Assembly: GCF_000699445.3 (NCBI RefSeq)
Contig: NC_067202.1
Span: forward strand, 12,119,924-12,183,923
Source: Schistosoma haematobium
Taxonomy: Eukaryota > Platyhelminthes > Trematoda > Strigeidida > Schistosomatidae
Direction: 5' to 3'
Length of the DNA stretch: 64,000 bases
Position 1 is the stretch's first letter. The number at the start of each line of letters is the position of its first letter. Positions 13,201 through 27,000 of this stretch are shown here, in pieces. The notes beneath the pieces were generated by a model. It made no database searches and had not been told where the DNA came from. It was given only the letters and a program-made list of their open reading frames with translations. Position numbers and translations under genes: made by a program.

Positions 13201-16200
13201 GAGGGACCGGATAACTCAGTGGTAACGTCTGTGTCTTTGGAACTGGATAATACAGGATCAAATCTGGAAAGAAGAATAAATTCTACCAATTTTACAGGTA
13301 TATCTCATTGAAGAGTGCCAAATAGCACGAAATCTAAGTCCAGGGTTTCTTATCGACAATCTCTAACTACTTAATACCTCAAAATAGTGCATAAGTAATA
13401 AAGTAACTCAGAACAGTGAACACATTGAAACTTGATCAATTAAATTCGATCAACGTTGAAATGAACTTGAAATAGATGGTACTGATTGCTGCCCAGTGAT
13501 CAATCAATTGCATAGTAATCTATCCGATGCCAACACCTACAAAAGTCATAAAAACTTTATTTTACAGGTTTATCCATTTCAAAAAATAAGTTATTTTTTG
13601 GAAATAACTCTCAGAATTAAATTTCTTTAGAGATTTTCCCATGTTTATTAATAGAAACTTGATAAGCTACGCATGTGTGAATTATAGAATGGCTTGGTTT
13701 CTTAAACGTATATTAGATAAGCTTTGAATGTAATCACTAAAGTATAATTGTGATAGTAATAAACAAGTAAAATGTAATTCTGTTATTCACTAATAAATAA
13801 TTCAGTAATTTTAATGGTTGAGACCATTGTTAAATTGAAGCTAGACCACCATGAAAAACCTGGGAACACAGGACAGCCATTACGTCCTCCTTGTGGGACT
13901 CCTCAAAAGTGCTCATACACGATTCCGCCTCCTGAGATATCAACTCAGGAGCCATCAGTCTCGCACGCGAGCGCTTAACGATTAGATCACTGAGCTGGCA
14001 TCCAAAGGTGTTAATGTCCAGCTTCAATCAATCCACGAAATTGAGCCACCGTCTATCATTGTCTTCAGTGAGTTACTATCTCACCATTGAGTCGATTGAA
14101 CTCCACTATTCACTTCTTCTCATTAGAACTCTAGTAAATACCTCTTGAATCCAGTCACTGGTGAGCATATGCTGTTAGCATCAGAAGGGCGTTTTTGTGG
14201 ATATTACAGTCATTTTTAATAATTGAGATCATGAGTCAGTTGGAGTCCCACAACAGGACGAAACGGCCGTCCAGTGCTTGTAGGTTTTCCATGGTGGTCT
14301 AGCTTCAATTGAATTACATCCTAGTATGTAGCCCGTCAGCCATGCGCATCCACGATCAGACATATTGGATTTAAACTGAGAACCTTTGGTCTCAAATGCA
14401 GACGCTTAAACTTTAGACTACTGAGCCGTCATCCAACGGTGTTAATGTCTAAATTCCATCGATCCATGAGTGGCTGCGCAACCATTCATTCATTGTCTGA
14501 GGTAGATATATACTCTATACTCAACACGGATTAGACTCTACTGGTCACAGCTTTTCACTAGAACTTCAGTAAATCATCTTGAAGCTAGTGGTTAATAGGT
14601 CAAGTGTTCGTGCATGAGATCGAATTTCCTAGGTTCGAGTCTCCTTTAGTGCGGGATCGTAGATGCGTACCATTGATGAGTTTCATATTAAAACGAAACA
14701 GCCATCTAGTACTTTAAGTTTCTCATGATGATCCAGCTTTTATCGATTTATGGATTTAACTATTGAAATCAAAATTCACATTATACACTGAAAAATAAAA
14801 TCATATCCTTTATATATTATTAATTAACCAATAGAAAAAAGCGTGTCATTATTGATTTATTATTCAATAAATTATTAACCAATCAAAATAAAAAGAAATA
14901 CATCAAGCTTATTCATCATGTTACTAGGTACCTATTTTTTAACCTTTCCAAAAATGTGCAAAAATAATTAACAAATAATATTTTAAAAAAAGGGAAATAT
15001 TTTCATAGACAACAATTAAATTGATTATAAATTAATCAATAATTTAGATGAACATTTGGATAATAAAAAAAATACTGATGACATTAACATGGTTGGATAC
15101 CGGCTCAGTTGTGTAATAGGTTGAGCGTTCACATGAGAGACTGAAGGCCCTTGGTTCGAATACCATGAGGTGGGATCGTGAATGTGCACTGCTACTGAGG
15201 AATCCTACAATAAGACGAAACGACTGTCCAGTGCATCCAGGTTTTCAGTGGTGGTCTAACATCAATCAGTTCATGGTCTCATTCAATAACATAATAATCT
15301 TCACAATCCTTTACTGATAATATAATAAAAGACTGATCTATAAATGAAGAATATTCTTTTCGATAAATTCTCTGCTCGCACCGGTTTTAGGCGTCATTGT
15401 TCCGATCGATAATTCACTGCTCTCCATTTGGCGGTATCATTACGTAAACAATAACAGGGTACACAAGTCACAAGTTATAACAGTTCTACAATTATATAAT
15501 CTAAATTAATAATCCGAAAAATAGTCAGGTTAGTGGCAAACTACATCGTTTAAGGCATATGAATCTGGAATTGTCAAACAAAATAGAATAAGTTTGTTAA
15601 TGTTGATATGACTCATATAGAATGTTAATTTGAAAAAGCTTATATATTAAGTGAAAATTTAGGATCCATGATTAGAATAAATATGGGTCAGATAGGGTGA
15701 GGGAAGTAATAATGCAATTACAACTCGTTAAATTCACTTTGTGTTGTTTTACTGGTATCTTCCCATTGTTATTTGGGACTGCAATTGATCAGTCTCTTAT
15801 ATATGCATACTGTGCGAACTGCCTCGATATAGCCTGACGTCACAAGTATTATAGGCAAAGATGGGTAGTGGCTAGCAGTGGAATCCAGTTTGACGTGCAT
15901 TTTGTCCTATTTGAGACTTGTCCATCTTTGCTTATAAAGTTTGTGAATTAAGACAATATCGAGGCAATACACACGAAATGCACATATGTCAATAAGAGAC
16001 TAATCAATTGCAGTCCTAAATAACAATCAGAAGATGCAAGTAAAACAACACCAAGTGAATTTAAACTTCACCCCATTGCACAAGCATTTAGCTATCAGGA
16101 CTCAGTATCTAAGTGGATAAAATGATGGCGTTTGAATTGAATGGTACTGTGTTCAAGTCCCAGAGTGAACATCAACTCTGAGATACAAGTACACTCAGTT

Positions 16201-17989
16201 GACGAGTCCCAAATAGGACAAAACGCCTGTCAAACTGGATTCCACTGCTATTCCACCACCATCCATTTTTGCTTGAAAAGCTTGTGACTTAATTCGATCA
16301 GACGTTTAGTGGAAGACTATATTGTGTAAAAAATCATTAGTAAAACATAATAAGGTGGGATGAACACGAAGTGTTAATATTAATTTTAATACAAAGATTT
16401 GTGAATAAAGATAACAGAGACAATTACATTTGACTACGAAAGGTCGTAAGTACAATAGTCAAATTAGGTCATCCAATAGTTAGGATTACTATCGATTACC
16501 TGGCCTTGAGGTTAGCAAGGGGGATAAGCTGTTGAAAATATTTCTGATAAATTTTGGCAAAAAATTACTGACCTTAAAAATAATTGAAAAAGATTGGCTT
16601 ATACTGGCACAATGATCAGTTTGTACTAAATAGGCCAATATCGAGCTATTCACTTTATTCACCAAATCTTTGCTTAGCCACGCTGGGAGGTGTTCGCGAG
16701 CACGAAAATGTAAATCTTCAGAACTTCGACCAATATAACTTGTTCCACATGGGTAATCGAACTGATAAATACAAAATGAGGTGATCATCCTAGGTAATTC
16801 ATCTTTTAGCCTCGGTGTCACCATTGGACGCGTATAAAACACTAATCCTATTTCTCCGGCGTTAAAATGATTTTTGTATTGTTCTGCGTAATCTCTGAGT
16901 CAATATTTCACTAGCCTGATCCCCTCTGAATTGTAGGCTCATGAACAGAGATTTCTTATTCACCGTTTGTATTTCGCCTATTCTCACCTTCGTGATCATA
17001 TATTTAATTATAAACTTTCTGGGGTAACCTTTTTCCCTAAGAGTATTATGCAAGGTGTTAAGCTCATCTTTAACTATATCCGCAGAACATATAGTGCATA
17101 TTCGGTAACTAATGATTTTGATGAAGTTTCGTTTGTACTGTAGAGGTACAAAGCTAAGGAAATGCGTATACTGCCCAGTTCATGTACCTTTTTTGTCTAA
17201 GTTCCTTTTTAATGATTCAACCCCTCTCTTAGTTAAGAGAACATCCAAAAAGGCTTTTCGACAATCACTTTCTTCAGATGTGAACTGAATGGCCGGATGA
17301 ACTTCATTAAATCATCTAAGAACCTCTTACTGTGATGTTTTATCTTTACAGACGATGAACGTGTCATTTATATTTCCACAGTAAAATGTGAATTTTTGAA
17401 TAATCTTTTTTTAGTGGACCATTTTCTAGTTTGGTTAGAAAAATATCAGCTAGTCTAGGGTCCAGTGGTGAACCCATCGGAACACCATCTGTTTGTCAAT
17501 ATATTTCTCCATAGTTGCTCTTTTGAAAAGATTAAAATAATATAATAATCATAATGAATGAATGTTTAAAATTGGTCAGAGGAATTGGATATTAGGAGGT
17601 TTATCTGTGTATCTATATATAAACCACTTTTATTGATCTATTTGTTTTGTACAATATCAATAAAAAGTGAGTGCGAAGCACAGTCTATGAATAACTATCT
17701 GTATTCTTATAGTATATCTTATAGTTGAATTCATGAGTCAGTTGAAGCTTGACCACCATGGAAAACCTAAAAGCACTGGACGGCCGTTTTGTCCTAGTAC
17801 TAAATTGCTCAGCAGTGCTCATCCATGATCCCACCTCGCGAGATTCGAACCCATGACTCATGAATTCAACTATAAAATTACTAAAATCTCCACAAAACCT
17901 ATTTTGATTATAGTATGTCAATTAGTTTTTGGGCTATCAGCAACAACCTTTCAACTTAGGTTTCATATGAGTTGGTATTCATCTTTTTA

Positions 17990-18026
<37 letters not shown>

Positions 18027-21000
18027 TTCTCCATAGAACTAGATGTTATTATTGACTCATTTAAAATTGTGACAAACATATAAAAGATTATCTGTTGTTG
18101 CACATGACGGTAACTGCTATCAAGTTATCCCGTTCTTAGCTTTATGGGATTCTATTGATCAAAATCACACTGTGGCGTATGCTACTGATGTCGACAGATA
18201 TAAGTAGTATGTACCATCAGAAAGTTAATAAGATCAAAGAAAAGAGAACGAGAACATAGAATGATTAGTGTAGAGATGAAGAAACAATGAAGACTGAGAC
18301 AACTGTTTGACATTTTGCAGATGAGGTCTTTACTCTATGGTTCTCAGATTCCATTAAAATATTCTGTAATTTTGTGTTCAAATACATTCGATTGTCCCCA
18401 CTTGTATTCTCATTCACTACAATACTACGTTAAATTAGTAAATAAAAGGAGATTTTTGATAATTGGTAGCAATCTCCAATTCATAACTTTAAGTATATGT
18501 TGACTATGTATACAATGTTAATCACTGTTAATCGACTATGTGGCTTTCACTTACAACATTTGATGACATTGATCAAAAGGAATGATCATTTCTATGAACT
18601 GAAAAACAGCCTATTCATGCTATAAAATTATTTCCATATTAGTATATGGATTTACCACTTATCACAGAAATGGCATTAGTTGGAGAACCATTTTAAATCG
18701 TAAATTATAACTTCTTTATATTGATGGGCGATGTTGTCTGATGTAGGAGTAGGTTGGAGGAAAACAAGAAGCAACCATAACAAGACGTAGAATCAATTCA
18801 TGAAATCATTGACACTTGGGCCATACAGTGTAGTTAGATGCAGACTACATATTTGTCGCCTTCGTGATTTCTGCAATTATTGACTAGAGAATTTACGTAA
18901 AATGTCTCACAAGTATTCAGTTTTTGTCCTCCCTAGATCCTAAATTTTTAGATTACCTTTTAGTTTTTCTACACCCTAAATCCACATCGTTTCTCAAACC
19001 GTTTCTTCTATACTTAATTTTGGTATCATTACAATCAATAATGTTATTACTTCGATTAAACTGGGACTTTTCGCTGTGCCAATGTAGTGTAACAACATGA
19101 ACAGAATGCACATATTTCCCAAGTTCTACGTTAAATTTGATTGAGTGACTGAGATAGGAACTCTTTAGCAATGAGTATTTAGAAATGCAACTCCAAAGAC
19201 ATACTAAAGTACTAAATATAAGCTTTTAAACAAAACTATCAGTGTTGTAGTAAAAAGATCATAGATATGAAGGTTAATGATGTTAAGAACGATGGTATTC
19301 AATCATAGCGCTACCACTATGTCACAAACCTACTGAAGTCGTAACATACAGACAACTAGATACTAACTGAGTTCTTCAATGATGGTTTTTGAGTTTGAGT
19401 GAATATGCCTATGAATGTTTCCAAACAAGAAAGAGATTCATATCAAAGAGTTAGGAAATAAACTATTAACTAATCCAGAATTTCTATATTGACCATCATA
19501 GTAATAATAATAATTATGATGACTATTCTTCGTTATATTATTTCAGTCTTCTCAATGTGAATTACACAATGGAAGATCAATCATCTGTAACTAAGAAAGT
19601 TGATGAAATTTCAAATGAATCAGTTAAAACAGTAGTGAGTTATTCAGTTAAATCTTCTATTTACAATCATCTATTACTTTATTTCATATATGATTGTCTA
19701 TTGTATGTTTAGACAATGTTACTGAAAAGTATTGAGAGAGATATTCATTGAGTTAATTCTCCATCTAACTGTTACACTTGATTCAATGTTTTAATACAAT
19801 TTAAATGTCTTCCTTACAGATTTGCAGATGATTAAATGACTGTAGGGATCATTGATAAATAGTTCACATTTATGTTAATTAAAATTTTGAATAAATTTAA
19901 AACTGATCACAGATTAGCGGTGGAATCCAGTTTGATGCACGTTTCGTCCTATTCGGGACTCGACAGTTGGATGTACCTGCATCTTAGAGTCGTTGTTCAC
20001 TCAGGGATTCGGACACAGTATCATTCAATTCAAACGATATCGTGTTATCCACTTAGCGACTGAGTCTTGATAGTCACATACTTGTGCAGTGGGGTGAAGT
20101 TCAAATTCTCTTGGTATTGTTTGCTTGTACCTTTTCGTTGGTGTATAGGATTGCAGTTGATCAGTCTCTTACTAGCATATGTGCATCTGGTCCGGACCAC
20201 CTCGATATTGCTTTAATTCACAAGAATTATAAGCAAAGATGGGTAGTGGCTAGCAGTGATATCCACACAGGATGCATATATGCCAATAAGAAACTGACCA
20301 ATAGCAGTCCTAAATAAAATAGGAAGATACAAGCAAACAATACCAAGTAAATTTTAATAACCAGTTGTCGATCTTTCTCAAGTGATTTTATTTCATCATA
20401 AGTACTCTTGATGAATTAATTGAATTAGAATATGGCTTCTTGTTGAGATTGTGGTAATTTAATAGATGCATTTATGAATCAATTGAAGTTAGACCACCAC
20501 GGAAAACTTGGAAGCAACGGTCGGACGGACCAGTAGTCTAGGCATTTAGCGTTCGCGTGAGAGACCGATGGTCCTAAGTTCAAGTCTCGATTACTGGATC
20601 ATGGATGTGCACTGATAAGGAATCCCATAATAGGACGAAACGACCATCTAGTGCTTCCAGGTTTTCCATGATGGTCTAGCTTTAATCAACTCATGAATAA
20701 ATTAAATCTTTTTAAATTGTCAAAGTGTACAATTTACTGTAGATATCACAGTTTAGAATGTCTGTATCAGTTAATTATCCTTTTAAATCAAAATAATGAT
20801 AAGACATTATCATGATGAAATTTTCAAATTACACTGGGATATGTATGGCAGCTTAATGATTAAATCTAATTGACAAAATTAGTCATTGTGAATGAGCTTC
20901 AGATTTCTGACACATTCAATCAACCTAAACTTCAGACAGAAGTGAAGTGTTAAAATTTCTCTACATATGGTTCATAGGTTGTCCTGTAGACCTGGATTTT

Positions 21001-24000
21001 TAATGGTTCATATTGACCTGAAGTCCCTCCGGGGGCTACTGCCAGTCCCAAGCCCGGATAAAGGAGGAGGGTTGGGCATGGGGTTAGCGTCCCCATCCCG
21101 TAGAAAACTAACTCGCTAAAAAAACGCTAACCAAAAAAAATTATTCAAACCTTTTAAACTCTGCCCCGGGAGTCAGAAGGTCTTCATTTACAAGAACTAT
21201 GACGCCTCATGATGAAAGTAAGTAATATTGACCTTAAACCTATTATTGCTAATGATATCGTTCAGAAGAACTGTGAATGCTCCACAACCAAACCATCTAA
21301 CTCAAAGAAAAAAAACATCATCCAAATCATTCATCTAAGCTATAAATCATTTTAAAATTAACTCAATGAAATTAGAATTGAATACCTATTCATAATGATT
21401 GTTTTCATTTTATCATTTAGGATCCATATCAAAGAATTCGATCCTTGGAAAAACTTCTCTCTGAAGAACATCAACATACTTTAATTTTACAAAAACATTT
21501 AGAAATAGCATCGAAATCCAATATTTCTATTGATCAAAATTCTATAAAACAATTAGATTGTAAACGAAGTGAGATATTACAAAAAGAGGTAAGTAAATCA
21601 TGTCAGTATCATTGTTCATTGAATTAGATATTCTTTATGATGTTGGCAGTTATGTGAAAGGGTGAGGGGTGAAGGATGGTTCAGTATGATAAGAAAAAAA
21701 ATGTTGAAATTGAGAATAAACTTTATCAGGAGGATCATAGAAACAGAAATAAACCATTTGGGGGTAGAAGATTTCAATGGAAGATGGAAGATGAGGCAAA
21801 TGGCTGTAAAGGAAGAAGAGTATGAAGAAGGAAAAAAAAGAAAAAGATTATGAGACATTAAAACCATGGTAGAAGAAGTGGTTGTACCAATCTTTTTTGC
21901 ACACACAATTATGGTTTTTCTAGATGTATGGCTATTGCTTCGGCAATGCAAAGTAGATTCAATCTAATTGTCTTTAGAAGACTTCTACTTACCTTTCAGA
22001 TGACTTTGAGTGACCCGTGTTCACATGGTGTTCGATTAGTGAACTTCTCACTCAGCCGTTTCCTCCTGTATTTAGTCACGCCGGATAATGTTCTTGAATT
22101 CTTTTGGATAAAGTACGCATCAAACGACCTATCTACCTAGCTTCACATGAGTAGGTAAATTGGTAAAGCATGTAAGCCAACTCAGTTTAGTTAAGCGTGA
22201 CTCAGTATCCATAATCAAATCGAATCGAGGTGAACCCAGGAAAGGGAATGCCTAAACGAAACGAATAATTAACAAGGTCAACATTTAATTTAAGAAAAAT
22301 GAGTAACTTGATCTGTCCAGAAACTAGAATAACTGCTGAGGAGTCCCATTGTAGGATGAAACGGCTGTCCAGTACTCCCAGGTTTTTAATGATGGTCTAA
22401 CATCAATTGATTCATCATCTCAATCAAAAACTTAATAATCTATACAACCGCATAATTACCATGTGCTCACTACTGACTAGCATTATGAGAGAATTTTCGA
22501 AGTTCTAGTGGGAAGCCGTGGTTAATGGAGCTAATCCATGTCACGTAGAGATAGATATATACCTCGACACAATGGAAGATGATCGAGCATTTTCGTGGAT
22601 TGGTTGAAGTTAGACATTAACACCGTTGGATATCAGCTCAGTGGTCAAGACGTTAATCGTGTATGCGCACTGCTGAGGAGTCCCATAATATGACGAAATG
22701 GTCGGCCGGTGATTTCACGTTTTCCATTGTGGTCTAACTTGAATTGATTCATGAATTGAACATAAATATTTATTGAGATCTATTAATTTGTTTCAATGAT
22801 TTGAGATGAATTACATTAAATTTATTTTAGTTGGATGAAAAAGAAGAAATACTTGATGCTCGTGATGAACAAATTGCTGATTTAAAATCACGTGTTGAAC
22901 AAATGCGTAAAATGAATGAAGCAATGCGTGCATTAATGGAGAAGGAACCAAGTGAAATCAAGGTTTGCTTATTCTTTTACAATATTCGGATGAATTTATG
23001 TTGATCTATTGTTGGTTGATACTATTCAATTGTGTTCCTTTCATTGACATAGGTGTTTGTATAGATTGTTGAATTTTTATATGATGCACCATAGACTGAT
23101 CTTAATTAGAAAAGTATTGGAAAGCAAAATGAACTAAGCACATTTTTCTTTCTAGTATGATCAGTTAATTAGTTCAGATTAAACACATACCCTATTAGAC
23201 GCTGACTAGATGATTTAATGGTATGTCGCTCGTTGCAAGATCTGAATTATCTATGTACCATCCCCTGTGAAGGAGATGAGTCTATGATGTAAATTTGATG
23301 ACCAGGTTATTTTTAAGACATTTGAATAAAATGAAAAATAACCTAAGATCTGAAGATGTTTCACAAAAAACGTTTATACAAATTTTGATAGAGTTTTGTT
23401 CTCTGAGCTGGATGTTTTGATCGTGAAGTTTGTGCTGACAATGTCGTTCAGAAGAACGTTGAAAGCTCCATCCACCTGAGCTACCTATCTTCTCCACAAT
23501 TATACAGTAGACTTGTAAATCCACTGACATCATAACATGTTTCAAAATACTGCTTGGAACTGCCTCAACTGGTAATTTATGATAGAAATGTATACAATAT
23601 TAAAAGTACTTCGTTTGGTTCATAAGATGAATAAAGTTGAAAATATCCTTTTAGTCTAGTTTAATACTGATCATATAGATGTTGTCCTACTGAACCTTTC
23701 AATCAATATTGGTTCTTTCAAATATTGGAATATTTGACAGGCTATAACTTGTTTCTAACAGACAGAAGAATAACGAATGATCAGAAGATATCAAGGTACT
23801 TCATATGGAGCATATCAACTGATATTGACGAAACTTTATATATTATGAAATAAGAAATAGGTACTTCAGTAGATACTTCAATAGTTCACATAGTATATAT
23901 CAAGATTATTACATTTCAAGCAATTCAATTACTTTCATCTACTGAATAGTTGATTTTAAGAGATTCCATAAAACAATATGATATTGATAGATACAATTAT

Positions 24001-27000
24001 TGATTGATCACTAGGGTAATGATCAATGTCATGTATGTCTGGTCCTGTTGTACTACCTTCAACAACCATCTTATGATATTTATAGAATGAGGAAAATTTC
24101 CAAAATAGACTTTTATTAGAAGTGGAACTCGTTTATTATCCTTTCTATTGTTCAATACTAAATATGGTCATACTTTATTATTCTTTGAACATTCGACCTC
24201 TAATATAATTTGATTGAAATCATCCCTTTCAATTCAACAATGGGATCAAGGGATCTATTACCATGTCAATATAGTTTTGTAAAAATTGATTTTTTTTGTT
24301 GGTATTTTCTTATTTTTATTGATCTTCTTTTTCAGTCACAAAAACTGGGGACCAATGTTGAAATAACTAGTTATAAAAAAGAAATTGAATGTATGAGAAA
24401 AGAAATGCAAATTGTAAGTAGCCCTGAGGATAAAATAATATTACCATTATGTATATATATATGCTTACTCTAAGACTTGAGAGCCCTGGGTTCGATCCCT
24501 GAAGTCAGTTAGTGATTGAAATAACTTTAGACTTAGTTACGTATTCACTTGGTATTCATTTGCTTGTATCTTCTCATTGAAGTTTAAGACTGAAATTGAT
24601 CAGTCTATTATTGGCATATGTGTATACTCTGCGTATGCCTTGATATTGCTTTAATTCACAAGCTTTTATAAGCAGAGCTGACGAGTCCCAAATAGGATGA
24701 AAAGCGGCTCCTGGATTCCACTGCTAGCCACTATCCATCTTTGCTTAGTTACATATGTTCTATTTTCGAAATATGGATAAAGAATACTAAGGGAAGATGG
24801 TAGGATACTTATGAAACTTGGAATCCGTATAAAATGACTTGATAGAATAATAGGTATCTAGACATTTCGAGCCTGTTATCATAGAGTGTCTGTTTAGAGA
24901 ATAACGTATGAATTCGTCAGGGTTAACATTTGTGATATCAACTATCAATAATAAACAGCCACATTCGGTAACGTTTGAAATATGCATATTTATATCCTTC
25001 GGAAATTTGTTTAAACAAAATGTTTTAGTGGCCCTGAATCTGACTCTAATTAGATTGTACAAATGTTATTGAAATATACATATCACCAATCCTCGTATAT
25101 AATTATCGAATGAAATCGGGTTGGTTACTAATGTAATTAAATAAGTCAAATATGATAGTGGATGTTTGAATACTTATACTTTGTACACTCACTGATATGG
25201 ACAGACAATAAGAGGGATGAAGAGAAGGAAGCGAAGAAAAGAGAGTGAAGTGAGATGGCGCACAGTACAGAATGCGTGTGAGCCAACTCCGTTTAATCAA
25301 GCGTTAATCAATATTTATAGCCGGATAAGAATAAGTTACAGACATGTGGAGAATAGGATAAGAAGTGTGCACACACATACGTGCATATGAAAACAGTCAA
25401 GAATGATAAGTGAATAACTAACAAAGTCAAAATTTGACTCAAAAAGAATGGATAAATTGAGTTGTTCAGAAGCTAGAATACGTTATATGGGTTTAACATA
25501 GTAACCAACATTACAAAATTATTGCGTGAAGTTTATTAACAACATACTTTACCTAACCTACCATCCTGGTATTTCGAAACATCTTAATAGTATAGTACAT
25601 TGTGAACTATGAAAACCTTAAGAATTCCTTACTTTCTAAATGTGTAGATTGATACTAAAGACCACATTTTCAACCAGTTAAAACAACCTATAATCCATTG
25701 TAGTGAATAGGAACTCAGGTGGGGGGCGATTCACATTATTGTTTAATGCGGAATTATATGAAAACCATATATTGAATACTTTATTTGTACATGTTTCATC
25801 AATTGTCTATCACAAACTTCATTGTTCATTCCTCTTGTTATTACAATTACTATCTATTTACATTCCTGTATTTTTCAATTCAGTCTTCTCAATCTTCTAC
25901 TGGCATGCATTCCATTTTAGATTGGTGTTAAATACTACCTACTTATATTTGTTAACATAAGTAGTGTATACCACATTATATTATAAATGACATCATCTTC
26001 CAGGTTAACTTTTATTTATTAACTTTGAATTAAAACTTTATCAAAACAACTGACAGAAGTGAGATGAAGGTTCATCAATTCTGATGAAGTTTTATCCTCT
26101 GAGCTGGATGGTATAGTCGTGAAGCTTTCATCGTTCTTCTGAATGACATCATCAGCTTATCAATTCTTTTAGAATTATGATTCAATCACCTGTTGACATT
26201 GATTATCAATTATATTGATTCCCACAATTCAAAAGTATATTAAAAACAAGTACTTACGGGGTACTAACAATTCATCTTCTCAAAATGTATACGTACTAAA
26301 TATGGTTTTGAATGTCAATAACTTCAAAATACAATTCCTAATTAAATAGTACCTTACTAGTCGAATAGATTGATGACTACCAGGACGCACGTTTTGTCCT
26401 ATTCCACTGCTAGCCACTATCCATCATTGCTTACAAATAGCTTGTCAATTAAGGCAATATCGAGGCATACGCACAGTATGCACATATGCCAATAACAGAC
26501 TGATTAATTTCAGTCTTAAACATCAATGGGAAGATACAAACCGAACAATACCAAGTGAATTCAAATTCACCCGATTGCACAAGCAAGTGGCTATGAGGAC
26601 TCAGTAGCTGAGTGGATAACGCGATGGCGATTGAATCGAATGGTACTGGGTTCGAGTCCCAGAGTGAACATCAACTCTCTGAGATGCAGGTACATCCAGC
26701 TGACGAGTCACGAATAGGACGAAACTGGATCCAACTGCTAGCCACTACCCATATTTGCTTACACAAAGTGAGAAAAGATATAAACCTTGAATTCCATTTG
26801 TTAATCATGAAACAGGAAATTTACACTTAAATGTTAATTTTTATATTTTCTTTTATCATTTAAAATAGATTCGTAATAATCTTACACAAGCTGAAAAAGT
26901 AAAAGAGAAATTAATGAAAGACAATAGGGAACTTCAAGAAGAATTAAAACTACGAGAAGATTCAATATTTGAACAAGATGATGAATTAGAACGACGTAAT

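Noticed and set aside
21662..21853. A Lys/Glu-rich 63-codon frame as an extra coiled-coil exon
   Set aside because: It lies between exons 7 and 8, which join in phase without it, lacks clear splice sites, and its composition follows from A/G-rich sequence.
24210..24473. An 87-codon frame treated as one gene
   Set aside because: Only 24336-24413 is exon; the rest is intron that happens to be open, and the phase of neighbouring exons fixes the limits.
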